Assembly: GCA_913776965.1 (NCBI GenBank)
Contig: CAJYQL010000079.1
Coordinates: 1 to 50,167, forward strand
Source of the DNA: an uncultured Xylophilus sp.
Lineage (GTDB): Bacteria > Pseudomonadota > Gammaproteobacteria > Burkholderiales > Burkholderiaceae_C
Length of the DNA stretch: 50,167 nucleotides
Direction of reading: 5' to 3'
Part shown: positions 36,514 to 43,821 of the stretch, in pieces
Layout: the number at the start of each line of letters is the position of its first letter
How positions within the stretch are numbered: position 1 is the first letter of the stretch
Program-made: the position numbers and the translations under genes
Notes under the pieces: generated by a model
Databases searched by the model: none
Seen by the model: only the letters and a program-made list of their open reading frames with translations
What the model was told of the DNA's origin: nothing

Positions 36514-37749
36514 ATGAAGACCTCCCGCGGATTCACCACCGACATCGTCCACGCCGACTGGGCCTTCGGCGGCGCACAAGGCGGGGTACACCAGCCGGTG
36601 CATACCTCCACGCAGTACGGCTTCGACAAAGTCGAAGACCTGATCGGCGTGTTCCAGGGCACGCTGAAGGGCGCCTACAACTACGCGCGGCAGGGCACAC
36701 CGACGACGGCTGCGCTGGAAGCGCAGCTCACCCGGATGGAGGGAGGCGTCGGCACCGTCACGTTCGCCACAGGCATGGCAGCGATCGCGGCTCTGTTCTT
36801 CACGCTGCTGCGCGCAGGTGACCATCTCGTGTCGAGCCGGTTCGTGTTCGGCAATACCAATAGCGTGCTCGACACGATCGGCGGCCTGGGCATCGCGGTC
36901 AGCAAGGTCGATGTGACCGACGTCGACCGCGTGGCGGAAGCCCTGCGGCCGGAGACACGCATGGTGTTCGTGGAGACGGTCGCCAACCCGGGCACCCAGG
37001 TGCCCGACCTAGCCGCGATCGGCGCGCTCTGTGCGGAGCGCGGCATTTTGTTCGTGGTGGACAACACGGTCATGTCGCCGGCGCTGTTCAAGCCGGCCGC
37101 GGTACAAGCAGGTCTGGTGATGCATTCGTTGACCAAGACGATCGCCGGTCACGGCCAGGCACTCGGCGGTGCAATCATCGATACGGGCTTGTACGACTGG
37201 TCGGCATTTCCCAATATCGCGGAGGCGTATCGCAAGGGCGATCCACGGCAGTGGGGACTGACCCAACTCCGCAAGAAAGGCCTGAGGGACCTGGGCGCCA
37301 CCTTGTCAGCGCAGCACGCGCATGCCATCGCGGTGGGCGCAGAGACGCTGGCGCTTCGGACCGACTACGCCAGCCGGAATGCATTGGCGATTGCGCAGTT
37401 TCTGGAAGGTCACTCGGCGGTGGCGAAGGTGCACTATCCGATGCTCCCGTCGCATCATCAGCATGCACGGGCTGCGGAGTGGTTCAAGGCAGGTTCCTGG
37501 CTGCTGTCCTTCGAGTTGAAGCATGCGGAGGATTGTCTGCCTTTCATTAACCGCTTGAAGTTGCCGGTGAAAGCGACCGGTTTGGCGGATACCCGGAGTT
37601 TGGTCATTCCGGTTGCCCACACCATTTTCTGGGAAGCCGGAGCGTCGGTGCGGGCCGACATGGGGATTGCGGACGGCCTAGTCCGCTATTCGGTGGGATT
37701 GGAAGACCTCGATGATCTGATCGCAGATCTCGGACAGGCCCTCGGTTGA
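36514..37749 (+). CDS. Cystathionine gamma-synthase family PLP enzyme
   Basis: A 411-aa Cys/Met-metabolism PLP-dependent enzyme. Landmarks: YNYARQGTPTTAALEAQLTRMEGG (Tyr/Arg phosphate contacts), FATGMAAIAALFFTLLRAGDH, VDNTVMSPALFKPAA, and the PLP lysine in HSLTKTIAGHGQALGG. The family includes cystathionine gamma-synthase, O-acetylhomoserine sulfhydrylase and gamma-lyases, which sequence alone does not separate. A hairpin plus T-run follows (37768-37796). Isolated from other sulfur genes here. Confidence 0.87.
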   Translation: MKTSRGFTTDIVHADWAFGGAQGGVHQPVHTSTQYGFDKVEDLIGVFQGTLKGAYNYARQGTPTTAALEAQLTRMEGGVGTVTFATGMAAIAALFFTLLRAGDHLVSSRFVFGNTNSVLDTIGGLGIAVSKVDVTDVDRVAEALRPETRMVFVETVANPGTQVPDLAAIGALCAERGILFVVDNTVMSPALFKPAAVQAGLVMHSLTKTIAGHGQALGGAIIDTGLYDWSAFPNIAEAYRKGDPRQWGLTQLRKKGLRDLGATLSAQHAHAIAVGAETLALRTDYASRNALAIAQFLEGHSAVAKVHYPMLPSHHQHARAAEWFKAGSWLLSFELKHAEDCLPFINRLKLPVKATGLADTRSLVIPVAHTIFWEAGASVRADMGIADGLVRYSVGLEDLDDLIADLGQALG

Positions 37750-37767
37750 TCTTCCAATGGCGGTGCA

Positions 37768-37796
37768 GGACGTTCGATACGTCCCAGAGTCTTTTT
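37768..37796 (+). terminator. Weak candidate terminator
   Basis: GGACGT-TCGAT-ACGTCC stem-loop with CTTTTT 8 nt further on. It would end the PLP-enzyme transcript. The stem is only 6 bp and the T-run is displaced. Confidence 0.4.
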
Positions 37797-37797
37797 C

Positions 37798-38007
37798 TCA
37801 GGTCGCCCAGCGCTTGACGGGCTTGCGGTCGAGCGTGATCTCGACGGCTTTCTGCAGCACTGGACGGCCGGACGCGTCGGTGTCCACCATGGCTTCCAAG
37901 CCGATGTCACGGACCTCGGCGCCCGTCTTGATTTCGAGCTCGGCAAGCACTGCGCCGATGGCCTTCTGTGCTTCCACGACGGCCGGGGGGGTAGCGATTG
38001 AGTTCAT
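37798..38007 (-). CDS. Small hypothetical protein, 69 aa
   Basis: An ATG start with AGGA 11 nt upstream. A soluble, mixed alpha/beta-looking protein: a helical first half (VVEAQKAIGAVLAELEIKTGAEV) then strands (DIGLEAMVDT, LQKAVEITLDRKP). Regular composition and balanced charge suggest a real conserved gene, but I know no function. Convergent with the PLP enzyme, divergent from the sirtuin. Confidence 0.65.
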   Translation of the reverse strand: MNSIATPPAVVEAQKAIGAVLAELEIKTGAEVRDIGLEAMVDTDASGRPVLQKAVEITLDRKPVKRWAT

Positions 38008-38168
38008 GGTAGATGACGTCCTTTAGGGATTTGACGCAGATTTTTGAACGACCGCATGCCCAGCCTGTCAGTCGGTCAGGGCATTCGGGCGTGGGACGGC
38101 GCCTGCTGACCACGTCTGTGTTTTGCCGGCCCGCTCACCCTCGAGCGTGGGCGGTATTTACGGTCGCA

Positions 38169-38221
38169 GCTATGAAATCGATAGCTTACGGGTTGATGCA
38201 GGGCAGGGCGGCCGGCTCGGT
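38169..38221 (+). repeat. Dispersed repeat, copy F
   Basis: GCTATGAAATCGATAGCTTA, then CGGGTTGATGCAGGGCAGGG, then CGGCCGGCTCGG. It has the CTAT..TCGATAGCT core of copies B and C. It ends 11 bp before the sirtuin start and must form part of its 5' untranslated region. Confidence 0.7.
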
Positions 38222-38232
38222 AGGCTTGACCC

Positions 38233-39069
38233 ATGTCCTCTGACCCGCACGCCTTGGCCGCATTTCTGGCGCCGTACCGCCGCTGGTTTGTCCTGACGGG
38301 GGCTGGTTGCAGCACAGAGTCCGGCATTCCCGACTATCGCGACGACAACGGCGCGTGGAAGCGCGCGCAGCCGGTCACGTTCCAGGCGTTCACCGAGGAC
38401 GAGACCGTTCGGCGACGGTACTGGGCGCGCAGTTTGGTCGGCTGGCGGACCATGGGCCAGGCGCGTCCAGGTCCATCGCATTACGCGCTGGCGCGCCTCG
38501 AAGCCGTCGATCGTGTTCGTTTCTTGCTGACGCAGAACGTCGATGGGCTTCATCAGGCGGCGGGAAGCCGCAATGTGATTGATCTGCACGGCCGCATCGA
38601 CACCGTGCGCTGTCTGGCATGCGAAACCCGCATCCCCCGAGCCGACCTGCAAGCCGAACTGCTGCGCCGCAACCCTGTCTGGGGGACGCTGGAAGCGGGA
38701 GTCGCTCCAGATGGGGATGCGGACTTGGAGCATCACGACTTCGCTGGCTTCGACGTACCTGGTTGTCCTTCATGTGGCACCGGTATGCTCAAACCGGACG
38801 TCGTCTTTTTCGGTGAGAGCGTGCCGAAGGAGCGGGTCGCCGCCGCCCGCGAAGCGCTGGCAGAAGCCGATGCCGTCTTGGTCGCCGGGTCGTCGTTGAT
38901 GATCTATTCGGGGTTCCGCTTTGTCCAAGCAGCCGTGGCCCAAGGGATCCCGATAGTCGCAGTGAATCGCGGGAGAACGCGGGCGGATGATTTGATGGCG
39001 ATGAAGGTGCAAGAAGGCTGTGGTGTGGCGCTGACGGCGTTGGCAGATCAGCTTACTGCGGTGCTGTAG
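38233..39069 (+). CDS. Sir2-family NAD-dependent protein deacylase
   Basis: A 278-aa sirtuin. NAD-binding GAGCSTESGIPDYR (23-36), TQNVDGLHQAAGS (100-112), catalytic His 119 in DLHGR, and a zinc module with Cys 127/130 (CLAC) and Cys 178/181 (CPSC); then KPDVVFFGESVP and VAGSSLMIYSGFRF. All key residues are present. It removes acyl groups from lysines using NAD. The insert between the Cys pairs is long, as in class II bacterial sirtuins. The upstream region is repeat copy F. Confidence 0.93.
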   Translation: MSSDPHALAAFLAPYRRWFVLTGAGCSTESGIPDYRDDNGAWKRAQPVTFQAFTEDETVRRRYWARSLVGWRTMGQARPGPSHYALARLEAVDRVRFLLTQNVDGLHQAAGSRNVIDLHGRIDTVRCLACETRIPRADLQAELLRRNPVWGTLEAGVAPDGDADLEHHDFAGFDVPGCPSCGTGMLKPDVVFFGESVPKERVAAAREALAEADAVLVAGSSLMIYSGFRFVQAAVAQGIPIVAVNRGRTRADDLMAMKVQEGCGVALTALADQLTAVL

Positions 39070-39625
39070 ACGCTCCGAGCGGCTAAAGCGTGAGCGAACT
39101 GGTTCGGCTATTCGCGGTACGCATGCAAAACGCCCAAGGCACCATGGTGATTGGCTAGCCATTTGTGCAACGTGTGCTCGCTGTCATGGATAGCTGTGCA
39201 CAGCCGGTCGCATGACGGCCGACGCTGCAGCACATGGAGCGGAACTGTTCGGCATGGGTGTAGCGGGTTTCCATGGCCGAACGATATCTCGCGATGCTTG
39301 GATTTAACTTCATACGATTTGTATTATGTATAGCAAAATCGATCTCCCGGATGACGGGTGTGTGATGCGGTTACGCGTCCCCCCGCCCCCCATATTTCTT
39401 AACCAGCACGACGAATACAAGTTCAGCTTCAAGGGCAGACTGCATATTCGATCTGACGCTCGACAGGTAGTTGAACCTCATCCCTAAGTCGTTGAAATGT
39501 TTGCTGCAGTTTTTACTCGAAAACGATGTCATTTCTAGAGAAATTGATTTCGTAGCCAGTGAAATTCGCAAATTTATGATGGCATGAAGTTTGCAATTAT
39601 ACTGCATTGATAGATTACATTGATT
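39070..39625. other. AT-rich intergenic region, no secure gene
   Basis: 556 bp between the sirtuin and the orphan ORF. From about 39290 the sequence becomes strikingly AT-rich against a 70% GC background. Two unlisted open frames are candidates for remnants. One runs from ATG at 39326 to TAA at 39487 (53 aa, starting MYSKIDLPDDG), with no Shine-Dalgarno. The other starts at TTG 39471 (about 37 codons, ending SEIRKFMMA). A minus-strand frame of about 70 codons without ATG ends near 39103. None is convincing; the region looks like decayed foreign DNA. Confidence 0.4.
39598..39603 (+). promoter_or_regulatory. Candidate -10 box of the orphan ORF
   Basis: TATACT, 22 nt before the ATG at 39626; TTATGA at 18-bp spacing is a poor -35. 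This fits an AT-rich acquired promoter. Confidence 0.3.
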
Positions 39626-40120
39626 ATGCAAGTAATAAGAGTTTGCTTGACGACAGGTTCACGGAAGGTGATCTCTGAAAATTCGAAAAGCTATCAACAA
39701 GCCGCTGACATCGGGGATTGGATTCAGGACTTACTTTGGCGCCCCAAAAAATCGGCTTTGCCGAAACCTCTGAATTCCTATGAGGCATCTGTTGCTAATT
39801 TCGAGGGCGGTCTGGTCTTTACGGTTTATCGGCCAACGCTGGATAACCCTATTTTGACCTTTGCAGTGGCACGAAGGGCCAATCACGGACGTCCGCTATG
39901 GCGTGTGGTGAGCGCTCTAACGGATGAATCGGTAGTGGGAGACACGGCGCCTCCCAAGCCATGGTGCGCGTTCTTGTGGCATCCCGGTGAAATCACCTGC
40001 CCTGCCATTGAAGAGTTTGCCATGGCTTGCGCGTGGTACTGGGTAACCATGTCCGTCAACTTTAATCAGAGACGGCGAAGAATGACACCGAACACAGTTA
40101 GGGTAGCCGTTAATAAATAA
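39626..40120 (+). CDS. Orphan hypothetical protein, 164 aa
   Basis: ATG chosen over a TTG two codons upstream. The protein is soluble, with an N-terminal region rich in Ser/Lys/Arg, a beta-type middle (ASVANFEGGLVFTVYRPTL, LTFAVARRA) and a C-terminal helical part with many Trp and Cys (WCAFLWHPGEITCPAIEEF, AWYWVTMSVNF). No family is recognised. GC content is clearly below the window average. It is convergent with the sigma-54 activator gene (11-bp gap) and lies on the left flank of the AT-rich island. Confidence 0.6.
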   Translation: MQVIRVCLTTGSRKVISENSKSYQQAADIGDWIQDLLWRPKKSALPKPLNSYEASVANFEGGLVFTVYRPTLDNPILTFAVARRANHGRPLWRVVSALTDESVVGDTAPPKPWCAFLWHPGEITCPAIEEFAMACAWYWVTMSVNFNQRRRRMTPNTVRVAVNK

Positions 40121-40131
40121 GCGGCTTACGG

Positions 40132-41505
40132 CTAGTTAAAATGCGGAAAGCGCTGTCCGTCATCGGCATTATTCCGCCGGTCGTAAATTTTCAACTTGTT
40201 GTATAGCGTTTTAAGGCTGATTCCAAGGCTCGCCGCTGTACGTTCGCGTTGTCCATTGAATTTGTTTAGTGTGGCAACGATCAGACGCCTTTCCATTTCC
40301 TCTAGACTTATCTGCCCAGGAATAAATTCCTCAGCGTCGGCGATATTTTTTGGAGCGGACGCCGTCCAATCTTTTTCCACATCAATCCAAGCGGGCTCCA
40401 GCATCTCCCCCATGCTCATGACGTACGCCTTATGAATTACGCTCTTCAACTCGCGCACGTTACCGGGCCAAAAGTGAGATTCGAGCTTGTTAATCCCTTC
40501 AGAAGAAAGTGTTTTTTTCTTTCCTTCGCGACGGCTTATGCCATCCAGAAAATGCATTGCTAAAAGACAAACGTCTTCCGGACGCTCCCTTAAAGGGGGG
40601 ATTTTCAATACAAACGATGCAATGCGATAGAAGAGGTCGACTCTAAGTGACCCCTCAAGTGTGTTACTTGCCGAGCTTCGATTGCTCGCAGCAACAGTTC
40701 GAACGTTAACAACCTTTTCATCGGTAGATCCCACCCGCCGAATAACACCGTTTTCGAGCACGCGAAGGAGTTTTGCCTGCATGGCGAGAGGCATCTCGGA
40801 TATTTCATCCAAGAAAAGTGTCCCGCGATCGGCCCTCTCGAAAAAACCCACATGAGTACGGTCTGCACCTGTGAAACTTCCCCGCTCATGCCCGAACAGT
40901 TCGGACTCGACCAGTTGCGGCGAAAATGCGCTGCAGTTCACCGCAATAAAAGGACCGGTGCGACCGCTGAGCTGGTGCAGCCTTTGGGCAGCAAGTTCCT
41001 TGCCAGTGCCGCTTTCACCCAAAATCAGCACAGGTAGTGAAGTGGGTGCCACCCTTTCAATCTGCTCCCCTACCCCGCGCATAGCCACGGAGTTTCCGAT
41101 CAGACCGGACTGCACAGGGGCGTACGTTCCTGCTCGCGTTGAAGGTGTTTGGAGATTTGCAATACGCGCCAGAAGCCGCCGCAAACGATCACCATCCACT
41201 GGTTTGACAAAATAATCGCTAGCGCCCATTCGCAACGCCTCGATAGAGCTGTCCAAGCTGGCGTAGCCCGTCATCAATACAATTTCGGACTGAGGCGAAA
41301 TACTTTTCTGATCGAGCAAAGACAAGCCATTGCCGTCGGGCAGATGCATATCTAGGAGGACGATATCAGGCTGCCTGTGCGCAATGGACAACCTTGCTGC
41401 CTTCAAGGTCCCTGCGGTAGTAACGCTAAAACCGTTCATGGACGCAATCGCTGCCAGCATCCTTGCGGAGTCATCGTCGTCCTCTACCACTAGCGCATGA
41501 GCCAT
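40132..41505 (-). CDS. NtrC-type sigma-54-dependent response regulator
   Basis: A 457-aa protein. Receiver: EDDDD, phospho-acceptor D52 in LLDMHLPDGNG, and K101 in FVKPVD. AAA+ domain: Walker A GESGTGKE (163-170), GSFTGA (209-214; the usual GAFTGA loop with A to S), Walker B LFLDE (230-234), and WPGNVRELKSV. C-terminal Fis-type HTH: RERTAASLGISLKTLYNKLKIY. Start ATG with GGAG 9 nt upstream. It lies 38 bp after the short kinase-like gene, so it is one operon. Targets are unknown; no good -24/-12 promoter was found in the island. Confidence 0.92.
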   Translation of the reverse strand: MAHALVVEDDDDSARMLAAIASMNGFSVTTAGTLKAARLSIAHRQPDIVLLDMHLPDGNGLSLLDQKSISPQSEIVLMTGYASLDSSIEALRMGASDYFVKPVDGDRLRRLLARIANLQTPSTRAGTYAPVQSGLIGNSVAMRGVGEQIERVAPTSLPVLILGESGTGKELAAQRLHQLSGRTGPFIAVNCSAFSPQLVESELFGHERGSFTGADRTHVGFFERADRGTLFLDEISEMPLAMQAKLLRVLENGVIRRVGSTDEKVVNVRTVAASNRSSASNTLEGSLRVDLFYRIASFVLKIPPLRERPEDVCLLAMHFLDGISRREGKKKTLSSEGINKLESHFWPGNVRELKSVIHKAYVMSMGEMLEPAWIDVEKDWTASAPKNIADAEEFIPGQISLEEMERRLIVATLNKFNGQRERTAASLGISLKTLYNKLKIYDRRNNADDGQRFPHFN

Positions 41506-41543
41506 TCGGCAATCTCCACAAGGCCGGAAAGTTCCGGCCTAAC

Positions 41544-42191
41544 TCAGTGTGCTGAAGTATTGCCCGTCAAGTCAACCACCGGGTTGTAACGTGGCAGCAC
41601 CAGTTGCACGATTTCTGCGTTGGAGCCGAAAACGTCCAGTCGTCCACCGTAAGAAAAAGTCAAATCTTGCAATAACTTAAGATGAGTCGGAAACGACTGC
41701 GGTATTTCATTATTTCCAATGTCAACGCTCCACACGACTGCAACTTCATATTCTTCGATGCGCAAATATGGGACGCAAGGTCGCGCTTTCAACTGCCGAT
41801 CTCTTATGACGGTAACGAGTGTATGAGTTAATAGTTCTTCACTTGCATAAACCATCACTGGTGACGCAGGCACTCTCATACCATGCGGTAACGATTGATG
41901 AAATTGCATTAGTGACCGGTGTATCGCTATATCAAGCCGAACATCCTGCCGTGGCATCGGCTCAACAGCAAAAGCATCGAGCAGCTGCAAAAGCATATTC
42001 ATCCGATCAATCTGACGCTTGGCAACTTCTAGAGCCTCTTCTAACTGGTGGGGCCCAAGATCTTCGCGATACTTAACGACCTCTAAGGCAGAAGCAAGTC
42101 CGCTTAGAGGTGTCCGCAATGCATGCGCTAGAGCTTTGAGCTTCGAAGGCACTGCTAAATTTCCCTGGCTGTCAAACGATATCTTGAACAA
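41544..42191 (-). CDS. Short histidine-kinase-like protein with degenerate ATPase domain
   Basis: A 215-aa soluble protein without sensor, membrane or PAS domain. An H-box, LAHALRTPLSGL (H23), is followed by a dimerisation helix pair. The ATPase part keeps the end of the fold (FSYGGRLDVFGSN..IVQLVLP) but lacks the N-box Asn (THTLVTVIRDRQLK) and the DxGxG box (reads DIGNNEI). ATP binding is therefore doubtful; it may be a phosphotransfer or pseudokinase partner of the NtrC-type regulator. The listed start is TTG with no Shine-Dalgarno; GTG at 42152 follows AGGGA and is an alternative. The frame stays open upstream without ATG, so 5' truncation is possible. Confidence 0.7.
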   Translation of the reverse strand: MFKISFDSQGNLAVPSKLKALAHALRTPLSGLASALEVVKYREDLGPHQLEEALEVAKRQIDRMNMLLQLLDAFAVEPMPRQDVRLDIAIHRSLMQFHQSLPHGMRVPASPVMVYASEELLTHTLVTVIRDRQLKARPCVPYLRIEEYEVAVVWSVDIGNNEIPQSFPTHLKLLQDLTFSYGGRLDVFGSNAEIVQLVLPRYNPVVDLTGNTSAH

Positions 42192-42273
42192 ATATTTTCG
42201 TGGAGTCAGATTTTTTGGATTGAAGTCAGTGATGACCAGCCGATCCGAGCAGCTCGCACTTATGCAAAAAATT

Positions 42274-42295
42274 GGGGGCCCTCGAAAGGGCCCCC
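42274..42295 (-). terminator. Rho-independent terminator with UUCG loop
   Basis: On the minus strand, a 9-bp stem GGGGGCCCT / AGGGCCCCC closes a TTCG loop and is followed at once by AATTTTTT. It ends the short-ORF transcript coming from 42495. Confidence 0.9.
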
Positions 42296-42300
42296 ATAAG

Positions 42301-42342
42301 CAGCGTAAAACGCTGTCCCACGAACTCCGGTCGTTGGTGGGA
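42301..42342 (-). other. Two RNA hairpins upstream of the terminator
   Basis: CAGCG-TAAAA-CGCTG (42301-42315) is a perfect 5-bp hairpin. The segment 42316-42342 folds as TCCCAC..GTGGGA with a partly paired inner stem. With the terminator they form a row of three hairpins in the 3' untranslated region of the short ORF. Confidence 0.55.
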
Positions 42343-42399
42343 TCTTAGCGATGACACGGATCTGCGTTGTAGGAATATTTCTATCAAACTGTCGTTCGG

Positions 42400-42495
42400 T
42401 CAATATCGGCGTCCGGCAGGCATTCGAGCGCCTCGGGTGCGCTGAAATTTTTTCCAAAGAAAGCTGGCTAGGGCCATGAAGATCATCTTGCGCAT
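42400..42495 (-). CDS. 31-aa small protein
   Basis: ATG at 42495 preceded by TTGAGGAATGCA (GAGGA, 7 nt spacing), ending in TGA at 42400. The peptide starts MRKMIFMALASFLWKKF: a basic N-terminus and a short hydrophobic/aromatic helix, then a strongly basic tail (QRTRGARMPAGRR). Such small cationic, possibly membrane-seeking peptides are easily missed. It has its own terminator about 105 nt downstream, so it is an independent unit between crtE and the kinase-like gene. Function unknown; a regulatory small RNA encoding a peptide is possible. Confidence 0.55.
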   Translation of the reverse strand: MRKMIFMALASFLWKKFQRTRGARMPAGRRY

Positions 42496-42711
42496 TGCAT
42501 TCCTCAAGTGAAATCGTTAGCGTACAGGTTAGTTGTGACCGATGTGTAGGATTTATGATCGACTACCTGTCGTCCCTCTGGCACCTTGTTTCAAAGCGCT
42601 ATCGGCTATCTTGATTGCCAACGCTATTTATCCGTAAAGAATTTCTCATTACTGAATACGTAAGTAACCCAGAGGCATTACTTGAACTGCTAGCTGTAGA
42701 AGCACGAAGAG

Positions 42712-43668
42712 TCAGACCGGCCGTCCGGAATCAGCAGGCCCAATTTGACGAAATAGTGACTGAAAATAAGTGCTTACCAAGAGCTCGCCTGGCACCGCTC
42801 GTTGCCACAGAGACTGCGCGTCGGCCAGATGCTGCAATAGCCGTTCGCGTGCCCCCATGCTGCCCAGCAGCGCCATCAGCGTCGGCTTCCCCGCATCTTT
42901 GCCGCAGCTCTTCCCGGCCAGCAGATCCGTAGATTCGGCGTCGGTGAGGTCGTCTGCCAACTGAAAAGCTTGTCCCAGTTCGGTTGCCACGGCTCTCATC
43001 CGGTGTCGCGTGGCCGGAGAGGCCGACGCGGCAATACACGCTATCTCGAACGATGCAGCCAGCAGGACGCCCGTCTTTTGTTCGTTGGTCTGTTCCGTAT
43101 ACGCCGTACCTTGCAGATTGGGGCCAGTGTGCAGGTCGCGGTATTGGCCTCCGACCAAACCGTCCAGCCCGACCGCGTTGGACAACACCTCGGTCATCTG
43201 CATGCGCATCGACGGTGTGAGCGAAGCCGCTGTGGCGATCGTGCGGTAGGCGCACGTCAACAGTGCGATGGCAGCGAGGACTGCAACGTCCTCGCCAAAT
43301 TTCATATGTACGGTGGCTTGGCCGCGTCGAAGATCGGCGTCATCCATACAGGGCAGATCGTCTACAAAAAGCGAGGCCGCGTGCACCATTTCCAGCGCAC
43401 ATGCTGCGTCGATCAGGCGACCACTGTCGATACCGAGCGCTCGTCCCACCAAAAGGGTCAGCAAAGGGCGAACCCGCTTCCCGGGTGCCAAAGCCCCATA
43501 ACGCAAGGCTTCGCCCACGCGGCTCGACGGACGCCCGCCATCGCCCAGCAGTTGCGCAAGCCGCGCGTCGATCTGGTCGCGCATTGCCTCCACCATCGGG
43601 CCACTGTCGGCAGAAAGGTGGACTGCACGCGACGAAGACGGGGACAGGGCTTCCAAGGGTGCGAGCAT
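42712..43668 (-). CDS. crtE: Geranylgeranyl diphosphate synthase
   Basis: A 318-aa trans-prenyltransferase. Conserved: GALAPGKRVRPLLTLL, first Asp-rich motif DDLPCMDDADLRRG, GLVGGQYRDL, and second motif FQLADDLTDAE. The 4-residue gap in the first motif marks the bacterial type. It makes C20 GGPP for phytoene synthesis. ATG at 43668 is the only good family-length start, though without a Shine-Dalgarno; the frame is open further upstream. Unlike the classical crtE-X-Y-I-B order, it is inverted and divergent from crtX. Confidence 0.93.
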   Translation of the reverse strand: MLAPLEALSPSSSRAVHLSADSGPMVEAMRDQIDARLAQLLGDGGRPSSRVGEALRYGALAPGKRVRPLLTLLVGRALGIDSGRLIDAACALEMVHAASLFVDDLPCMDDADLRRGQATVHMKFGEDVAVLAAIALLTCAYRTIATAASLTPSMRMQMTEVLSNAVGLDGLVGGQYRDLHTGPNLQGTAYTEQTNEQKTGVLLAASFEIACIAASASPATRHRMRAVATELGQAFQLADDLTDAESTDLLAGKSCGKDAGKPTLMALLGSMGARERLLQHLADAQSLWQRAVPGELLVSTYFQSLFRQIGPADSGRPV

Positions 43669-43756
43669 GGGACGGTTATCGTTGGAAAGATCGTGGACAA
43701 CGTACCTTAGGCCCTCGACGTTCTTTCGGCTTTCAAACGGGCGCAACTCGCGGCTA

Positions 43757-43770
43757 CGTCCTACAGGACG
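43757..43770. promoter_or_regulatory. Palindrome between crtE and crtX
   Basis: CGTCCT-AC-AGGACG, 6-bp arms with a 2-nt centre, in the 153-bp divergent promoter region of the pigment cluster. A candidate operator for both directions; the regulator is unknown. Confidence 0.4.
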
Positions 43771-43821
43771 AGCCTCCACAATATTCGCTTGCGTCCATAT
43801 GTGAACGCGCTTTCCTAATCC

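Noticed and set aside
39371-39631. 86-codon minus-strand frame (TTG start) in the AT-rich region
   Set aside because: No Shine-Dalgarno, no recognisable family, and it overlaps the promoter of the orphan ORF; not better than the plus-strand candidates.
42260-42457. 65-codon TTG frame overlapping the 31-aa ORF
   Set aside because: It runs through the hairpins and the terminator stem and lacks a ribosome site; the terminator argues it is non-coding.
42579-42593. Possible sigma-54 promoter TGGCAC-N5-TTCA
   Set aside because: The -24 part is perfect but the essential GC of the -12 element is missing (reads CA), and it points into the 3' end of crtE. A minus-strand GG..GC nearby has the wrong 11-bp spacing.
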